In this document: one piece after another, positions 1 through 8,924 of the stretch
Layout of the letters: each line of letters starts with the position of its first letter
Numbering within the stretch: position 1 is the stretch's first letter
Assembly (NCBI RefSeq): GCF_014298075.1
Contig: NZ_CP060418.1
Span: forward strand, 1,488,001-1,552,000
Source: Enterobacter sp. JUb54
GTDB lineage: Bacteria; Pseudomonadota; Gammaproteobacteria; Enterobacterales; Enterobacteriaceae
Direction of reading: 5' to 3'
Length of the DNA stretch: 64,000 nucleotides
The notes under the pieces: generated by a model
Told to the model about the DNA's origin: nothing
The model's database searches: none
The model's input: the letters and a program-made list of their open reading frames with translations, nothing else
Made by a program: the position numbers and the translations under genes

Positions 1-213
1 CGCCAGCGGCGGCGAGTTCAGCGCCGAAATGGCCACCGTCAACGTGCCGGGTTCCACAAAACGGTAGTTGGCCGGGACCCTGGCGATCGCCGTGGGATCC
101 GCCGTCACCGGCAGCGGCGTTTCGTTGGCCTTCAGGTCGATGTCCGCCTGCACGTCGGCTGCCATCACCGTTGAAATGGCGGCGAGCGCCAACACACTTG
201 TCCTTGTTTTCAT
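1..213 (-). CDS. Amino-acid ABC transporter periplasmic binding protein, second copy (partial, cut by window edge)
   Basis: Reading leftward from an ATG at 213, 71 codons stay open to the window edge. The first ~22 residues form a signal peptide (basic MKTRT, then a hydrophobic core and Ala-rich cleavage region). The following residues (ANYRFVEPGTLTVAISALNS) are a close paralogue of the start of the binding protein at 2433-3365. The start codon overlaps the stop of the ATPase gene at 210-213 (ATGA), so translation is probably coupled. It should deliver substrate to the same permease and ATPase. Having two binding proteins for one importer is also seen in the B. subtilis ytm operon. The C-terminal ligand domain lies outside the window. 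Confidence 0.85.
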   Translation of the reverse strand, partial: MKTRTSVLALAAISTVMAADVQADIDLKANETPLPVTADPTAIARVPANYRFVEPGTLTVAISALNSPPLA

Positions 214-986
214 GCCAGCACCTTCGATAAAAATTGCCGCGTTCGCGGATGTTGCGGATGGTTGAGCACCTCATCGCTGCTGCCCTGTTCGATGATTTTG
301 CCCTCCACCATAAACACCACTTTGTCGGCCACTTCGCGGGCGAAGCCGATTTCGTGGGTTACCACCACCAGCGTGGTGCCGGAGCGCGCCAGCTTTTTAA
401 TCACGTCGAGCACTTCGCCCACCAGCTCAGGATCGAGCGCCGAGGTCGGTTCATCAAACAGAATCACTCTCGGCTTGAGGGCCAGCGCCCGGGCAATGGC
501 GATGCGCTGCTGCTGCCCGCCGGAGAGATGCCGCGACCAGGCATCGGCCTTGTGGCGCAGGCCCACCACATCAAGCAGGTCATAGGCGCGGGCTATCGCC
601 TCTTTGCGGGTCGCCTGCTTGTGAGCAATCGGCGCTTCAATCAGGTTTTCCAGCACCGTCAGGTGCGGGAACAGATTGAAGTTCTGGAAGACATAGCCGA
701 CGTTGACGCGCTGTCGCAGAATCGCTTTCTCTTTCAGTTCATACAGCTTGTCGCCCTCGCGGCGGTAGCCAATATAGTCCCCGTCAATCTGGATAAATCC
801 TTCATCTACCCGCTCCAGATGGTTAATGGTGCGCAGCAGCGTGGACTTGCCAGACCCGGAAGGGCCGAGGATCACCGTGACGGTGCCGGGAGGGATCTCC
901 AGCGACACATCGTCCAGCGCCTTGTGGCGACCGAAGTACTTGCTGACCCCGGTAATCGAAATATGGCCGTTAAGAGAGTTGGGCAT
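210..986 (-). CDS. Polar amino-acid ABC transporter ATP-binding protein
   Basis: A 258-aa cytoplasmic ATPase of the GlnQ/HisP type. It has Walker A GPSGSGKST near residue 42, Q-loop FQNFNLFPHLTV, signature LSGGQQQR, Walker B VILFDEP followed by TSALDPE, and the switch histidine in VVTHEIGFA. It energises the permease encoded immediately upstream, and a GGAGG ribosome-binding site lies inside the permease 3' end (17-nt overlap). Length is normal for the family. Cluster context suggests cystine or S-substituted cysteine uptake, similar to B. subtilis YxeO/YtmN. The substrate is inferred, not visible in the ATPase itself. Confidence 0.93.
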   Translation of the reverse strand: MPNSLNGHISITGVSKYFGRHKALDDVSLEIPPGTVTVILGPSGSGKSTLLRTINHLERVDEGFIQIDGDYIGYRREGDKLYELKEKAILRQRVNVGYVFQNFNLFPHLTVLENLIEAPIAHKQATRKEAIARAYDLLDVVGLRHKADAWSRHLSGGQQQRIAIARALALKPRVILFDEPTSALDPELVGEVLDVIKKLARSGTTLVVVTHEIGFAREVADKVVFMVEGKIIEQGSSDEVLNHPQHPRTRQFLSKVLA

Positions 987-1902
987 GGATGGCCTCCTGC
1001 GGTTTCTGCTGCGGCTGCGGGGCGGTTTCCTGAAGCTGCCGACGACGCGGCGAGTTCACCGCCGAGCGGCGTTCGCTGCGGGCCAGAGCGCGTTCCACCA
1101 GATACTGAATCACTGACAGCACGCTGGTGATCACCAGGTACCAGACGGCGCCGACCATCAGCAGCGGGATCACCTCCTGGGTACGGTTGTAGATCATCTG
1201 AATGGTGTAAAACAGCTCCGGCATCGCCAGCACGTAGACCATCGCCGTGCCTTTGGCGAGGCTGATAATTTCGTTAAAGCCGGCGGGCAAAATCGTCCGC
1301 AGCGCCTGCGGCAGAATAATCCGCAGCGTGCGGCGCCATGCCGGCAGCCCCAGCGCCGCCGCGGCCTCATACTGCCCGTGATCAACCCCAAGGAAACCGC
1401 CGCGAATAATCTCGGCGGTGTAGGCGCTCTGCACCAGGGTCAGCCCGACCACCGCCGTCGAAAATTGCCCCAGTACGTTGATGGTCTGGTAGCTCCCCCA
1501 GCTAAAGGCGGTAAACGGGATGCCAATCGACAGCGTGTCGTACAGATAGGAAAAGTTGTAGAGAATGATCAGCACCACTATCAGCGGCAGCGAACGGAAC
1601 AGCCAGATATAGCCCCAGGCAAGGCTGCTCAACAACCAGGAGGAAGAGAGCCGGGCCAGCGCCAGCACGCCGCCGAACAGCACGCTGAGGACAGTGCCGA
1701 TCAGCGTCAACAGCAGGGTCTGCCCCAGCCCTTCAAGGATCACCGGGTCGAAGAACCAGCGGGCAAACACCGCCCACTCCCAGCGCGGGTTAAAGGCCAC
1801 CGACTGCACCACGCCCGCCAGCACCAGCAGCGCCAGCAGCGCCCCGACGGCGCGCAGTGGGTAGCGCGCCGGAACCACTTTTATCGTTTCCGAATGCGTC
1901 AT
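970..1902 (-). CDS. Polar amino-acid ABC transporter permease (HisM/GlnP type)
   Basis: A 310-aa inner-membrane permease with about six hydrophobic segments and the cytoplasmic EAA loop (AAAALGLPAWRRTLRIILPQ) that docks on the ATPase. It is longer than typical HisM proteins (~230 aa), with an extra N-terminal membrane segment and a Gln/Pro/Arg-rich tail after residue ~280 that is encoded over the ATPase start. A GAGGAGG ribosome-binding site precedes the ATG. It is the single permease gene in the operon, so it probably forms a homodimer. It corresponds in position and type to YxeN of the B. subtilis yxe cluster. Confidence 0.92.
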   Translation of the reverse strand: MTHSETIKVVPARYPLRAVGALLALLVLAGVVQSVAFNPRWEWAVFARWFFDPVILEGLGQTLLLTLIGTVLSVLFGGVLALARLSSSWLLSSLAWGYIWLFRSLPLIVVLIILYNFSYLYDTLSIGIPFTAFSWGSYQTINVLGQFSTAVVGLTLVQSAYTAEIIRGGFLGVDHGQYEAAAALGLPAWRRTLRIILPQALRTILPAGFNEIISLAKGTAMVYVLAMPELFYTIQMIYNRTQEVIPLLMVGAVWYLVITSVLSVIQYLVERALARSERRSAVNSPRRRQLQETAPQPQQKPQEAIHAQLS

Positions 1903-1911
1903 GTGGCCTCC

Positions 1912-2421
1912 TCAGGCGCTTTGGCTCAGGGCGCTGACCGCCAGCGCTTTGCTGAAGCGCAGCCGTCCGTCAAACGGCGGCTGGCTGTACTCTTCCGGGT
2001 TGCGCGTCAGGTCAAACTGGGCGTCGTATCCCTGGCTCAGATAGAGCTTCACCGCTTCCGGCTGGCGAAAGCCGGTTGTCAGATAAATGTGGCTGTAACC
2101 CGCCAGCACGGCCCGCCGCTCCAGCTCCTGCACGACTTTTACCGCCAGCCCCTGCTGGCGCAGACGGTGGTGGGTCCAGATACGCTTGATCTCCGCGGTG
2201 TGGGCATCTTTTGGCTTATAGGCCCCGGTGGCGATGATCTCGCCGTCGCGTTCAAGGACGATGAACAGCCCCTGCGGCGCCAGATACCATTCGGTCAGCT
2301 CAACCTCCGCGTCACGGGAAAAGTAGTCGCCATAGCGCGCGGCATATTCAGCGAACAGGCCGTTAATAATCGGCTGAAGTTCCGGTGCTTCGGGGGAGAT
2401 ATCGCGGAATGCGTCGCTCAT
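1912..2421 (-). CDS. GNAT family N-acetyltransferase (YxeL/SnaB-like by context)
   Basis: A 169-aa acyl-CoA-dependent acetyltransferase. Motif A of the GNAT fold (RRQGLA-type, here RLRQQGLAVKVVQ, residues ~97-109) and the later ELERRAVLAGYSHIYL helix-strand are visible. The ribosome-binding site CAGGAGGC precedes the ATG. The gene sits between the binding protein and the permease, as the acetyltransferase does in B. subtilis yxeKLMNOP. There SnaB N-acetylates S-(2-succino)cysteine before oxidative C-S cleavage. An equivalent role on an S-modified cysteine is inferred from the neighbourhood; the sequence alone only supports a small-molecule GNAT. Confidence 0.88.
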   Translation of the reverse strand: MSDAFRDISPEAPELQPIINGLFAEYAARYGDYFSRDAEVELTEWYLAPQGLFIVLERDGEIIATGAYKPKDAHTAEIKRIWTHHRLRQQGLAVKVVQELERRAVLAGYSHIYLTTGFRQPEAVKLYLSQGYDAQFDLTRNPEEYSQPPFDGRLRFSKALAVSALSQSA

Positions 2422-2432
2422 GTTGCCTCCTG

Positions 2433-3365
2433 TTAGTCGCCCAGACCGGCCGGGTTAATTTCTGATTGCGGGATGCTCTCGACCCCTTCGCCCCAGCGGT
2501 TCAGCACTTTGGCGTAGTCGCCGTTGCTAATGACGCCGTTCAATGCCGTCTGTACCGGTTCCACCAGGCCGCCGCCCTTTTTCAGGGTGACCGCGATATG
2601 CGCCGCTTTCGGCCAGCCGCCATCCACGCTGCCCACCGGCCTGGTTTTGCCGGTCAGCGCCGCTTTCCATGCGCCAATCACGTTGGGGCCAAAGAAGGCG
2701 TCAGCGCGGCCGGACTGGATCGCCAGCGTCTGGGCGGCATCGTCTTTGGTGTAGACCGGGGTAAAGGGCTTCAGCCCTTTCTTCAGGTTTTCAGCGTTCC
2801 ACGCCAGCAGGATGGCCTCCTGGTTAGTCCCGGAGCCGACGATAATGCGCAGCCCGGCAATATCTTCCGCTTTGTCGATGTGCTGCAGCGGGCTGGTGCT
2901 TTTGACGTAAAAGCCTAACGAGTCCTTACGGTAGGTGGCAAAATCGAATTTCTCTTTGCGCTCTTTGGTGACGGTAATATTGCTGATCGCGGCATCATAT
3001 TTGCCGGAGGCCACCCCCAGCGGCCAGTCTTCCCAGGAGGTTGGGACGACGTTCAGCTCCAGCCCCAGGCTGTCGGCCACCAGGCGGGCGATATCCACCT
3101 CGCTGCCGAGCAGGGTTTTGTTATCGTCGGAAAACACCGTCAGCGGCGGCGAGTTCAGCGCCGCCACCGCCACGGTCAGTTTGCCCGGCACCGCGAAGTG
3201 ATAATTCGCCGGCAGCTGCGCAATGGCCTGCGGGTTTTTCGCCGTGTGGATCGGCGCTTTATTGGCGGCCAGGCTCACGCCGGTGCCGTTAATGTTGACG
3301 TCCTGTGCCCATGACGGGGCGCTAAAGGCCAGCGCAAGCGCCAGTAAAAGTGACTTTTTCTGCAT
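2433..3365 (-). CDS. Polar amino-acid ABC transporter periplasmic binding protein
   Basis: A 310-aa SBP_bac_3-family protein with a clear signal peptide (MQKKSLLLALALAFSAPSWA, cleavage before QDV). Family features include LGSEVDIARLVADSLG, NITVTKERKEKFDFATYRKDS and the GSGTNQE ligand-region segment. It captures substrate in the periplasm for the permease/ATPase pair encoded downstream. It lies 17 nt downstream of the monooxygenase gene and 11 nt upstream of the acetyltransferase, so it is in mid-operon. A close paralogue begins at 213. It resembles YxeM and YtmJ/YtmK of B. subtilis in position. Confidence 0.92.
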   Translation of the reverse strand: MQKKSLLLALALAFSAPSWAQDVNINGTGVSLAANKAPIHTAKNPQAIAQLPANYHFAVPGKLTVAVAALNSPPLTVFSDDNKTLLGSEVDIARLVADSLGLELNVVPTSWEDWPLGVASGKYDAAISNITVTKERKEKFDFATYRKDSLGFYVKSTSPLQHIDKAEDIAGLRIIVGSGTNQEAILLAWNAENLKKGLKPFTPVYTKDDAAQTLAIQSGRADAFFGPNVIGAWKAALTGKTRPVGSVDGGWPKAAHIAVTLKKGGGLVEPVQTALNGVISNGDYAKVLNRWGEGVESIPQSEINPAGLGD

Positions 3366-3382
3366 AGCGGTGTTCTCTGTTT

Positions 3383-4696
3383 TTATTGTTGGAATTGGTT
3401 GACGGGCTGCGCCAGCCCCAGACTCTCGCGCAGGGTCGTGCCGGGATATTCATTACGGAACAGCCCACGTGCCTGCAGTACCGGCACCACCCGGTCAACA
3501 AAGCGCGGGAAGGTGTCCGGGGTGCCGCCCTGGATGATAAAACCGTCCGCCGCATGCTGTTCAAACCACTGCTGCAGACCGTCGGCGACCTCTTCTGGCG
3601 TACCAGAAAACAGCGGGCGCGGGCTGGCGGCCTCCAGCGCCACCTGGCGCAGGGTCAAATGCCGTTCACGGGCGTTACGTTTGATCTCATCGGTGGTGCT
3701 GCGGAAGCTGTTTTTGCCCAGTTCGCCAATATCCGGGAACGCTTCATCCAGCGGATACTGGCTAAAGTCGTGGTGTTCGAAATAACGCCCGAGGTAGTTC
3801 AGAGCATCGTCGATCGACACCAGCGCGGCGGTGGTCTGGTATTGCTGTTCCACGTCGTCGGCATCGTCGCCGACAATCACGCTGACGCCCTGGAAAATGT
3901 GCAGCTGATCCGCCTGGCGCCCGTGCTCCGCCAGCTGGCGTTTCACATCGCGATAAAATACCTGAGCTTCCGCCAGGGTGGCCTGATGGGTGAAGATAGC
4001 GTCGGCGTGGCTTGCCGCCAGTTTTTTGCCGTCATCCGAAGCGCCGGCCTGAAAGATAATCGGACGGCCCTGCGGCGTGCGGGCAATATTTAACGGACCG
4101 GCGACCTGGAAAAAATCACCGTGATGGTCAAGGGTGTGCAGTTTGGTGTTATCAAAGAACTGGCCGGTGGCTTTATTGCGGATAAACGCGTCCTGCTCCC
4201 AGGAGTCCCAGAGCCCTTTCACCACTCGTAAATATTCATCGGCGATGCGATAGCGCAGCGCATGATCAGGATGCTGCGCTCGGGAGAAGTTCTTTGCCGA
4301 GCCTTCCAGCGGCGAGGTCACCACGTTCCAGCCGGCGCGTCCCTGGCTCAAATGGTCGAGGCTGGCAAACTGCCGCGCGGTGGTGAAAGGCTCGCTGTAG
4401 GAGGTCGATAAGGTACCAACCAGCCCGAGATGGCGGGTCACCGCCGCCAGCGTCGATAATACCGTCAGGGGTTCGAAACGGTTTAAAAAATGCGGGATAG
4501 ATTTTTCATTAATATATAAACCGTCGGCGACAAATATAAAGTCCAGCTTTCCCTCTTCCGCTTTTAATGCCGTTTGTTTGACGAAGTCAAAATTAATACT
4601 GGCATCGGCCTGAGCGGCCGGATGACGCCACGCGGACATATTTCCTGATGCGCCGTGTAATATGGTGCCCAGGCGCAATTGCCGATTTTCAGACAT
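3383..4696 (-). CDS. NtaA/DmoA-family FMN-dependent monooxygenase (YxeK/CmoJ-like)
   Basis: A 437-aa bacterial-luciferase-superfamily flavin monooxygenase of the nitrilotriacetate/alkanesulfonate branch. Typical blocks are [17 protein letters not shown] at the start, [32 protein letters not shown] and [15 protein letters not shown] place the start at 4696, not at the upstream in-frame codon at 4726, because AGGGG lies 6-7 nt before it and homologues start with a similar SENRQLRLG. It needs reduced FMN from a separate reductase not seen here. In B. subtilis the equivalent enzyme cleaves N-acetyl-S-(2-succino)cysteine. That substrate is an inference from the shared gene set. Confidence 0.9.
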   Translation of the reverse strand: MSENRQLRLGTILHGASGNMSAWRHPAAQADASINFDFVKQTALKAEEGKLDFIFVADGLYINEKSIPHFLNRFEPLTVLSTLAAVTRHLGLVGTLSTSYSEPFTTARQFASLDHLSQGRAGWNVVTSPLEGSAKNFSRAQHPDHALRYRIADEYLRVVKGLWDSWEQDAFIRNKATGQFFDNTKLHTLDHHGDFFQVAGPLNIARTPQGRPIIFQAGASDDGKKLAASHADAIFTHQATLAEAQVFYRDVKRQLAEHGRQADQLHIFQGVSVIVGDDADDVEQQYQTTAALVSIDDALNYLGRYFEHHDFSQYPLDEAFPDIGELGKNSFRSTTDEIKRNARERHLTLRQVALEAASPRPLFSGTPEEVADGLQQWFEQHAADGFIIQGGTPDTFPRFVDRVVPVLQARGLFRNEYPGTTLRESLGLAQPVNQFQQ

Positions 4697-4783
4697 AACA
4701 ACCCCTTTTATGAATTTACCGGTCATATTTCAAATTGCATGAGCCCTGGCTAAATAGCCCTGACAGGGCGCGATAAACAGCGT

Positions 4784-5905
4784 TTAACTCTGCTGTAGCG
4801 CCCGTTGTGCCAGCGCCGCGAAATAACGGGCCGCCGGGGCAATTAAGCGATCATCCGGGTTATAGGCCGGATGATGAAGGCCATATTCACTGGCGCTGCC
4901 GATGCTGACAAAGGCGCCGGGAATATGCTGCAAATAGACGGCGAAATCTTCGCCCCCCATATGCAAATCGGCTTCATGGATGCGGTAGCCGGATTCTGCA
5001 GCGACCTCGCTGGCAAACGCCGCCCAGCGGTCATCATTGACCAGCGCCGTCGGGCCGGCATACCAGAACACATCAATCTGGGCGCCAAAGGCGCTGGCAA
5101 ACCCGGCGGCGATCTCGCTGACCCGCGCCTTCACGCGCTGCTGTACCTCGCTGCTGTGGGTCCGTAAGGTGCCCTCCAGCTCAACGCTTTCCGGCAGCAC
5201 GTTCCAGGTATTTCCGCCCTGAATCCGCGTCACGCTGAGCACCACCGAATCGAGGGTATTCACCTCGCGGCTGGCGACGCTTTGCAGCACGGTGACCAGC
5301 TGGCTGGCCAGCAAAATCGCGTCTTTGCCTTCATGGGGACGCGCGGCGTGCGCGCCTTTGCCGGTCACCTTAAACACAAATCGGTCGACGTTGGCGTAGA
5401 AGGCGCCGCCGCGGGTGGCAAACTCGCCCAGCGGCAGACCGGGTTCATTGTGCATGCCGAAAATCGCCCGCACGCCTTCCAGCGCTCCGGCACGAATCAG
5501 CGTTTTCGCGCCGCCGAAGTTCTCCTCTGCGGGCTGAAACAGGACCCGTACCCGACCTGGCAGCTGCGCTTCCGCCTCTTTCAGCAAAAGCGCGGCGCCG
5601 AGCATCACGCTGGTGTGAATGTCGTGGCCGCAGGCGTGCATCACCCCTTCGTGCTGCGAGCGGTAAGGCAACCCGCTGTTCTCCTCAATGGGCAGAGCGT
5701 CGATATCGGCCCGCAGAGCAATGATGTTGTCACCGCGGCCCACCTCTACCACCAGCCCGGTTTTCAGTTCGTAGGGCAGCACCCGCAGGCCGCCGCTTTC
5801 CAGCCAGTCGCGAATGCGGGCGGTGGTTGCCACCTCCTGCAGCGAGAGTTCCGGGAACTGATGCAGTTCGCGGCGCCAGCCAATCAGTTGTTGTTCAAAA
5901 CTCAT
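4784..5905 (-). CDS. M20-family amidohydrolase / N-acyl amino acid deacetylase (YxeP-like)
   Basis: A 373-aa metallo-amidohydrolase of the HipO/AbgB type. Metal-binding features are HACGHDIHTS (residues ~88-97), the AEENFGGAK glutamates, HNEP, and the C-terminal MGGEDFAVYL. The lid domain holds the substrate-contact KGAHAARPHEGKDAI. It probably removes the acetyl group added by the operon's GNAT, releasing free cysteine or a thiol amino acid, as SndB does in the B. subtilis route. The ATG overlaps the stop of the luciferase-like gene at 5902-5905, which indicates coupled translation. General family assignment is firm; the exact substrate is inferred. Confidence 0.9.
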   Translation of the reverse strand: MSFEQQLIGWRRELHQFPELSLQEVATTARIRDWLESGGLRVLPYELKTGLVVEVGRGDNIIALRADIDALPIEENSGLPYRSQHEGVMHACGHDIHTSVMLGAALLLKEAEAQLPGRVRVLFQPAEENFGGAKTLIRAGALEGVRAIFGMHNEPGLPLGEFATRGGAFYANVDRFVFKVTGKGAHAARPHEGKDAILLASQLVTVLQSVASREVNTLDSVVLSVTRIQGGNTWNVLPESVELEGTLRTHSSEVQQRVKARVSEIAAGFASAFGAQIDVFWYAGPTALVNDDRWAAFASEVAAESGYRIHEADLHMGGEDFAVYLQHIPGAFVSIGSASEYGLHHPAYNPDDRLIAPAARYFAALAQRALQQS

Positions 5906-6903
5906 GACAGCACCTCCGTGCGATGGTGGGCCTGAGCCAGCAGGCGGAGCGAATCCAGCCGCGCCTGCCCTTCACTCACTGGGGTATCGATAATAAATTC
6001 GTCGATCTGCCAGGCGGCGTGCAGCGCATCGAGCCGGGCTTTCACCTCGTCGGCGGTGCCGGCCAGCAGCGATGATTCCCGACGGGCAATGTGCGTCGGC
6101 GGGCTTCCGGCCTGGCGGGCAAAGGCCAGCGCCTGGGCCTCGCTCCCGACGGTCACCCGTTGGCCGTTTTCCAGCTCCACGCCCCACACCTCGACCTGTT
6201 TTGCCAGCGCCAGCGCCGTGGCCCGGTCTGCGGCAACGATCGCCTGCACCGCCACGATGGTCTGGCGACGGCTCAGGGCTCGCCAGCGGGTCAGCACATC
6301 GCGCAGCAGGGTTTTGTCGCCGTTCAGGTGGGCGGCAAACACGAAATGCCAGTCCAACCGGGCGGCCAGTTCCGCGCTTTCGAGGCTGGCACCCAGCAGA
6401 AAGCCGTCGGCACGGCGTGGAGGAACCGGCGTCGCACGCAGGCTCTCTTCGCCGGTGTCCTCCGTCAGCGACAGCCAGTTATCCAGTTGGGCGAGGCTGT
6501 CGGCAAAGGTCCCTTTCTCTTCGGCGTGAACCCCTTGCTGCAACGCCCGGGTTGATAGCGGCAGACCGCCCGGCGCTTTACCCACACCCAGGTCTACGCG
6601 ACCCGGGGCAAGCGCGGCCAGCAGATTAAAGTTTTCCGCCACTTTATAGGGGCTGTAGTGTTGCAACATGACGCCGCCGGATCCGACGCGAATCTGCCGG
6701 GTCTGGCCGAGGATCCAGGCGATCACCACTTCCGGTGACGGGCTGGCAAGTTGATCGGTGTTGTGATGTTCGGCAACCCAGAAGCGGTGATAGCCCCAGG
6801 TTTCTGCCTGTTGCGCCAACGTTAATGTACGCGTCAGCGCCTGTGCAGCGGTTTCCCCCGCCGCCAGCGGACTTTTATCCAGAATACTGATTCGATAAGA
6901 CAT
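5902..6903 (-). CDS. LLM-class flavin oxidoreductase, MsnO8/YtmO-like
   Basis: A 333-aa luciferase-like monooxygenase, first gene of the leftward operon. Diagnostic blocks are FWVAEHHN, PEVVIAWILGQT, RVGSGGVMLQHYSPYKVAE and GRVDLGVGKAPGG. It differs in length and subfamily from the 437-aa monooxygenase two genes downstream, so the operon encodes two distinct flavin oxygenases, as the B. subtilis ytm operon does (YtmO and YtnJ). It may oxidise a different S-alkyl substrate or a later intermediate. It starts about 130 nt downstream of the neighbouring P-loop gene, and the operon promoter should lie in 6904-7032. I could not identify a regulator site there. Confidence 0.88.
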   Translation of the reverse strand: MSYRISILDKSPLAAGETAAQALTRTLTLAQQAETWGYHRFWVAEHHNTDQLASPSPEVVIAWILGQTRQIRVGSGGVMLQHYSPYKVAENFNLLAALAPGRVDLGVGKAPGGLPLSTRALQQGVHAEEKGTFADSLAQLDNWLSLTEDTGEESLRATPVPPRRADGFLLGASLESAELAARLDWHFVFAAHLNGDKTLLRDVLTRWRALSRRQTIVAVQAIVAADRATALALAKQVEVWGVELENGQRVTVGSEAQALAFARQAGSPPTHIARRESSLLAGTADEVKARLDALHAAWQIDEFIIDTPVSEGQARLDSLRLLAQAHHRTEVLS

Positions 6904-7032
6904 TTCGCAGGCTCGTATTAACTAACATGCCTGCATTATTAGAATCAGCCGCGGTCGTTGAGAAACAATTTATTTACATGTGCTCTGCCGGAAAATAGAT
7001 ATACAGGCTTTGCGCCTGCCGCTGTCGGCGGA

Positions 7033-7590
7033 TCAGTCTGGCGCCGGGTGCGCGGCAAACTGCTGCTGTAGCTGACGCACGAAGGCCTCGGTCTGCTGCT
7101 GGTCGCGCAGACGAATAAAGCGGATGTGCTGCCAGGTCGGGTCGGCCATATCCATTTGATAACGCAGGCGGTTCTTTTTCCAGGTGGTGATGGTCCACCA
7201 GAGAATGGATTCGCGGCTAAAAAAGGAGCGGCGGAAGCTTTCGCGGTTGCCGGTACCCGGCCACAGTTCCTGCTGTGAACGCGCGCGGGAAACGGCGCGG
7301 AAAACGGCCTGCCTGAGGGTCCGCCAGAAGCCGTAGTCAACCCAGATGACCATGTCGACGTCACGCCACTTCAGCGGGCGGCTGCGGTTGTAGTTGCCGT
7401 CCAGCACCCAGTCGGGGCGGTCGATGGCCGCCGCCAGTTTGTCAAAGAAAGCGTCATCCGGCGTGCCCTGCCAGTGCGGCTGCCAGTACAGGGTGTCCAT
7501 CTCAATACAGGGAACCGATAGCGTCTGCGCCAGCCGGCGCGCCAGGGTCGATTTGCCCGAGCCGCTGGTACCCACTATGTTGATTTTCAT
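7033..7590 (-). CDS. P-loop NTPase, adenylate-kinase-like (FlaR/topology-modulation family)
   Basis: A 185-aa small kinase-like protein. Residues 5-13 are a Walker A motif (GTSGSGKST), followed by LARRLAQTL, the conserved EMDTLYWQPHW and WVLDGNY blocks, and DMVIWVDYGFWRT, which are typical of this family of small P-loop proteins. Family members are annotated as adenylate-kinase-related or 'topology modulation' proteins, but their substrate is unknown. It is a single gene, transcribed away from the LysR gene and separated from the flavin operon by ~130 nt. I see no direct link to either neighbour. Confidence 0.85.
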   Translation of the reverse strand: MKINIVGTSGSGKSTLARRLAQTLSVPCIEMDTLYWQPHWQGTPDDAFFDKLAAAIDRPDWVLDGNYNRSRPLKWRDVDMVIWVDYGFWRTLRQAVFRAVSRARSQQELWPGTGNRESFRRSFFSRESILWWTITTWKKNRLRYQMDMADPTWQHIRFIRLRDQQQTEAFVRQLQQQFAAHPAPD

Positions 7591-7835
7591 GGCTGTCTCC
7601 CGGCCATTTTTGCGGCCGAATATTCTAGCCTGGAAGGGAGATGCGCGCTATTAGCTCACCGGCAAAAATGTGGTGCTGGCCGGTCTTCATCGGCTCTTTT
7701 CAGGATGTAGCGAGCCGCTGCGAGTCATCTTCATCATCGTTCCTCTCACCATGCGCGGTGTGTTGCAAGTAGCGAAAAACCACGGCGCTGATTAGACTAC
7801 AAAATAAGAGAGAAACCATGAGCAGAATTCATTAA

Positions 7836-8735
<900 letters not shown>

Positions 8736-8924
8736 ACTCATTGATATTTAAGCAAGTGCGGTGCAGTGATGTTTTACGTGCGTGACTATCTCGTTACGTG
8801 TAGGATGCTGCGCCATGCTCTGCTTATCTCCTACGTCAGAATGATGGGAAAGCCAGCATAACGTACTGCGTCTACGCAGTGCGCAGAACCACTCATGGAC
8901 ATTGACAGGAAAATGGGTACCACA

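Noticed and set aside
234..1130. Long plus-strand frame opposite the ABC ATPase gene
   Set aside because: An antisense shadow of a high-GC gene; His/Arg/Gln-rich translation without domains, while the minus-strand frame has all ABC motifs.
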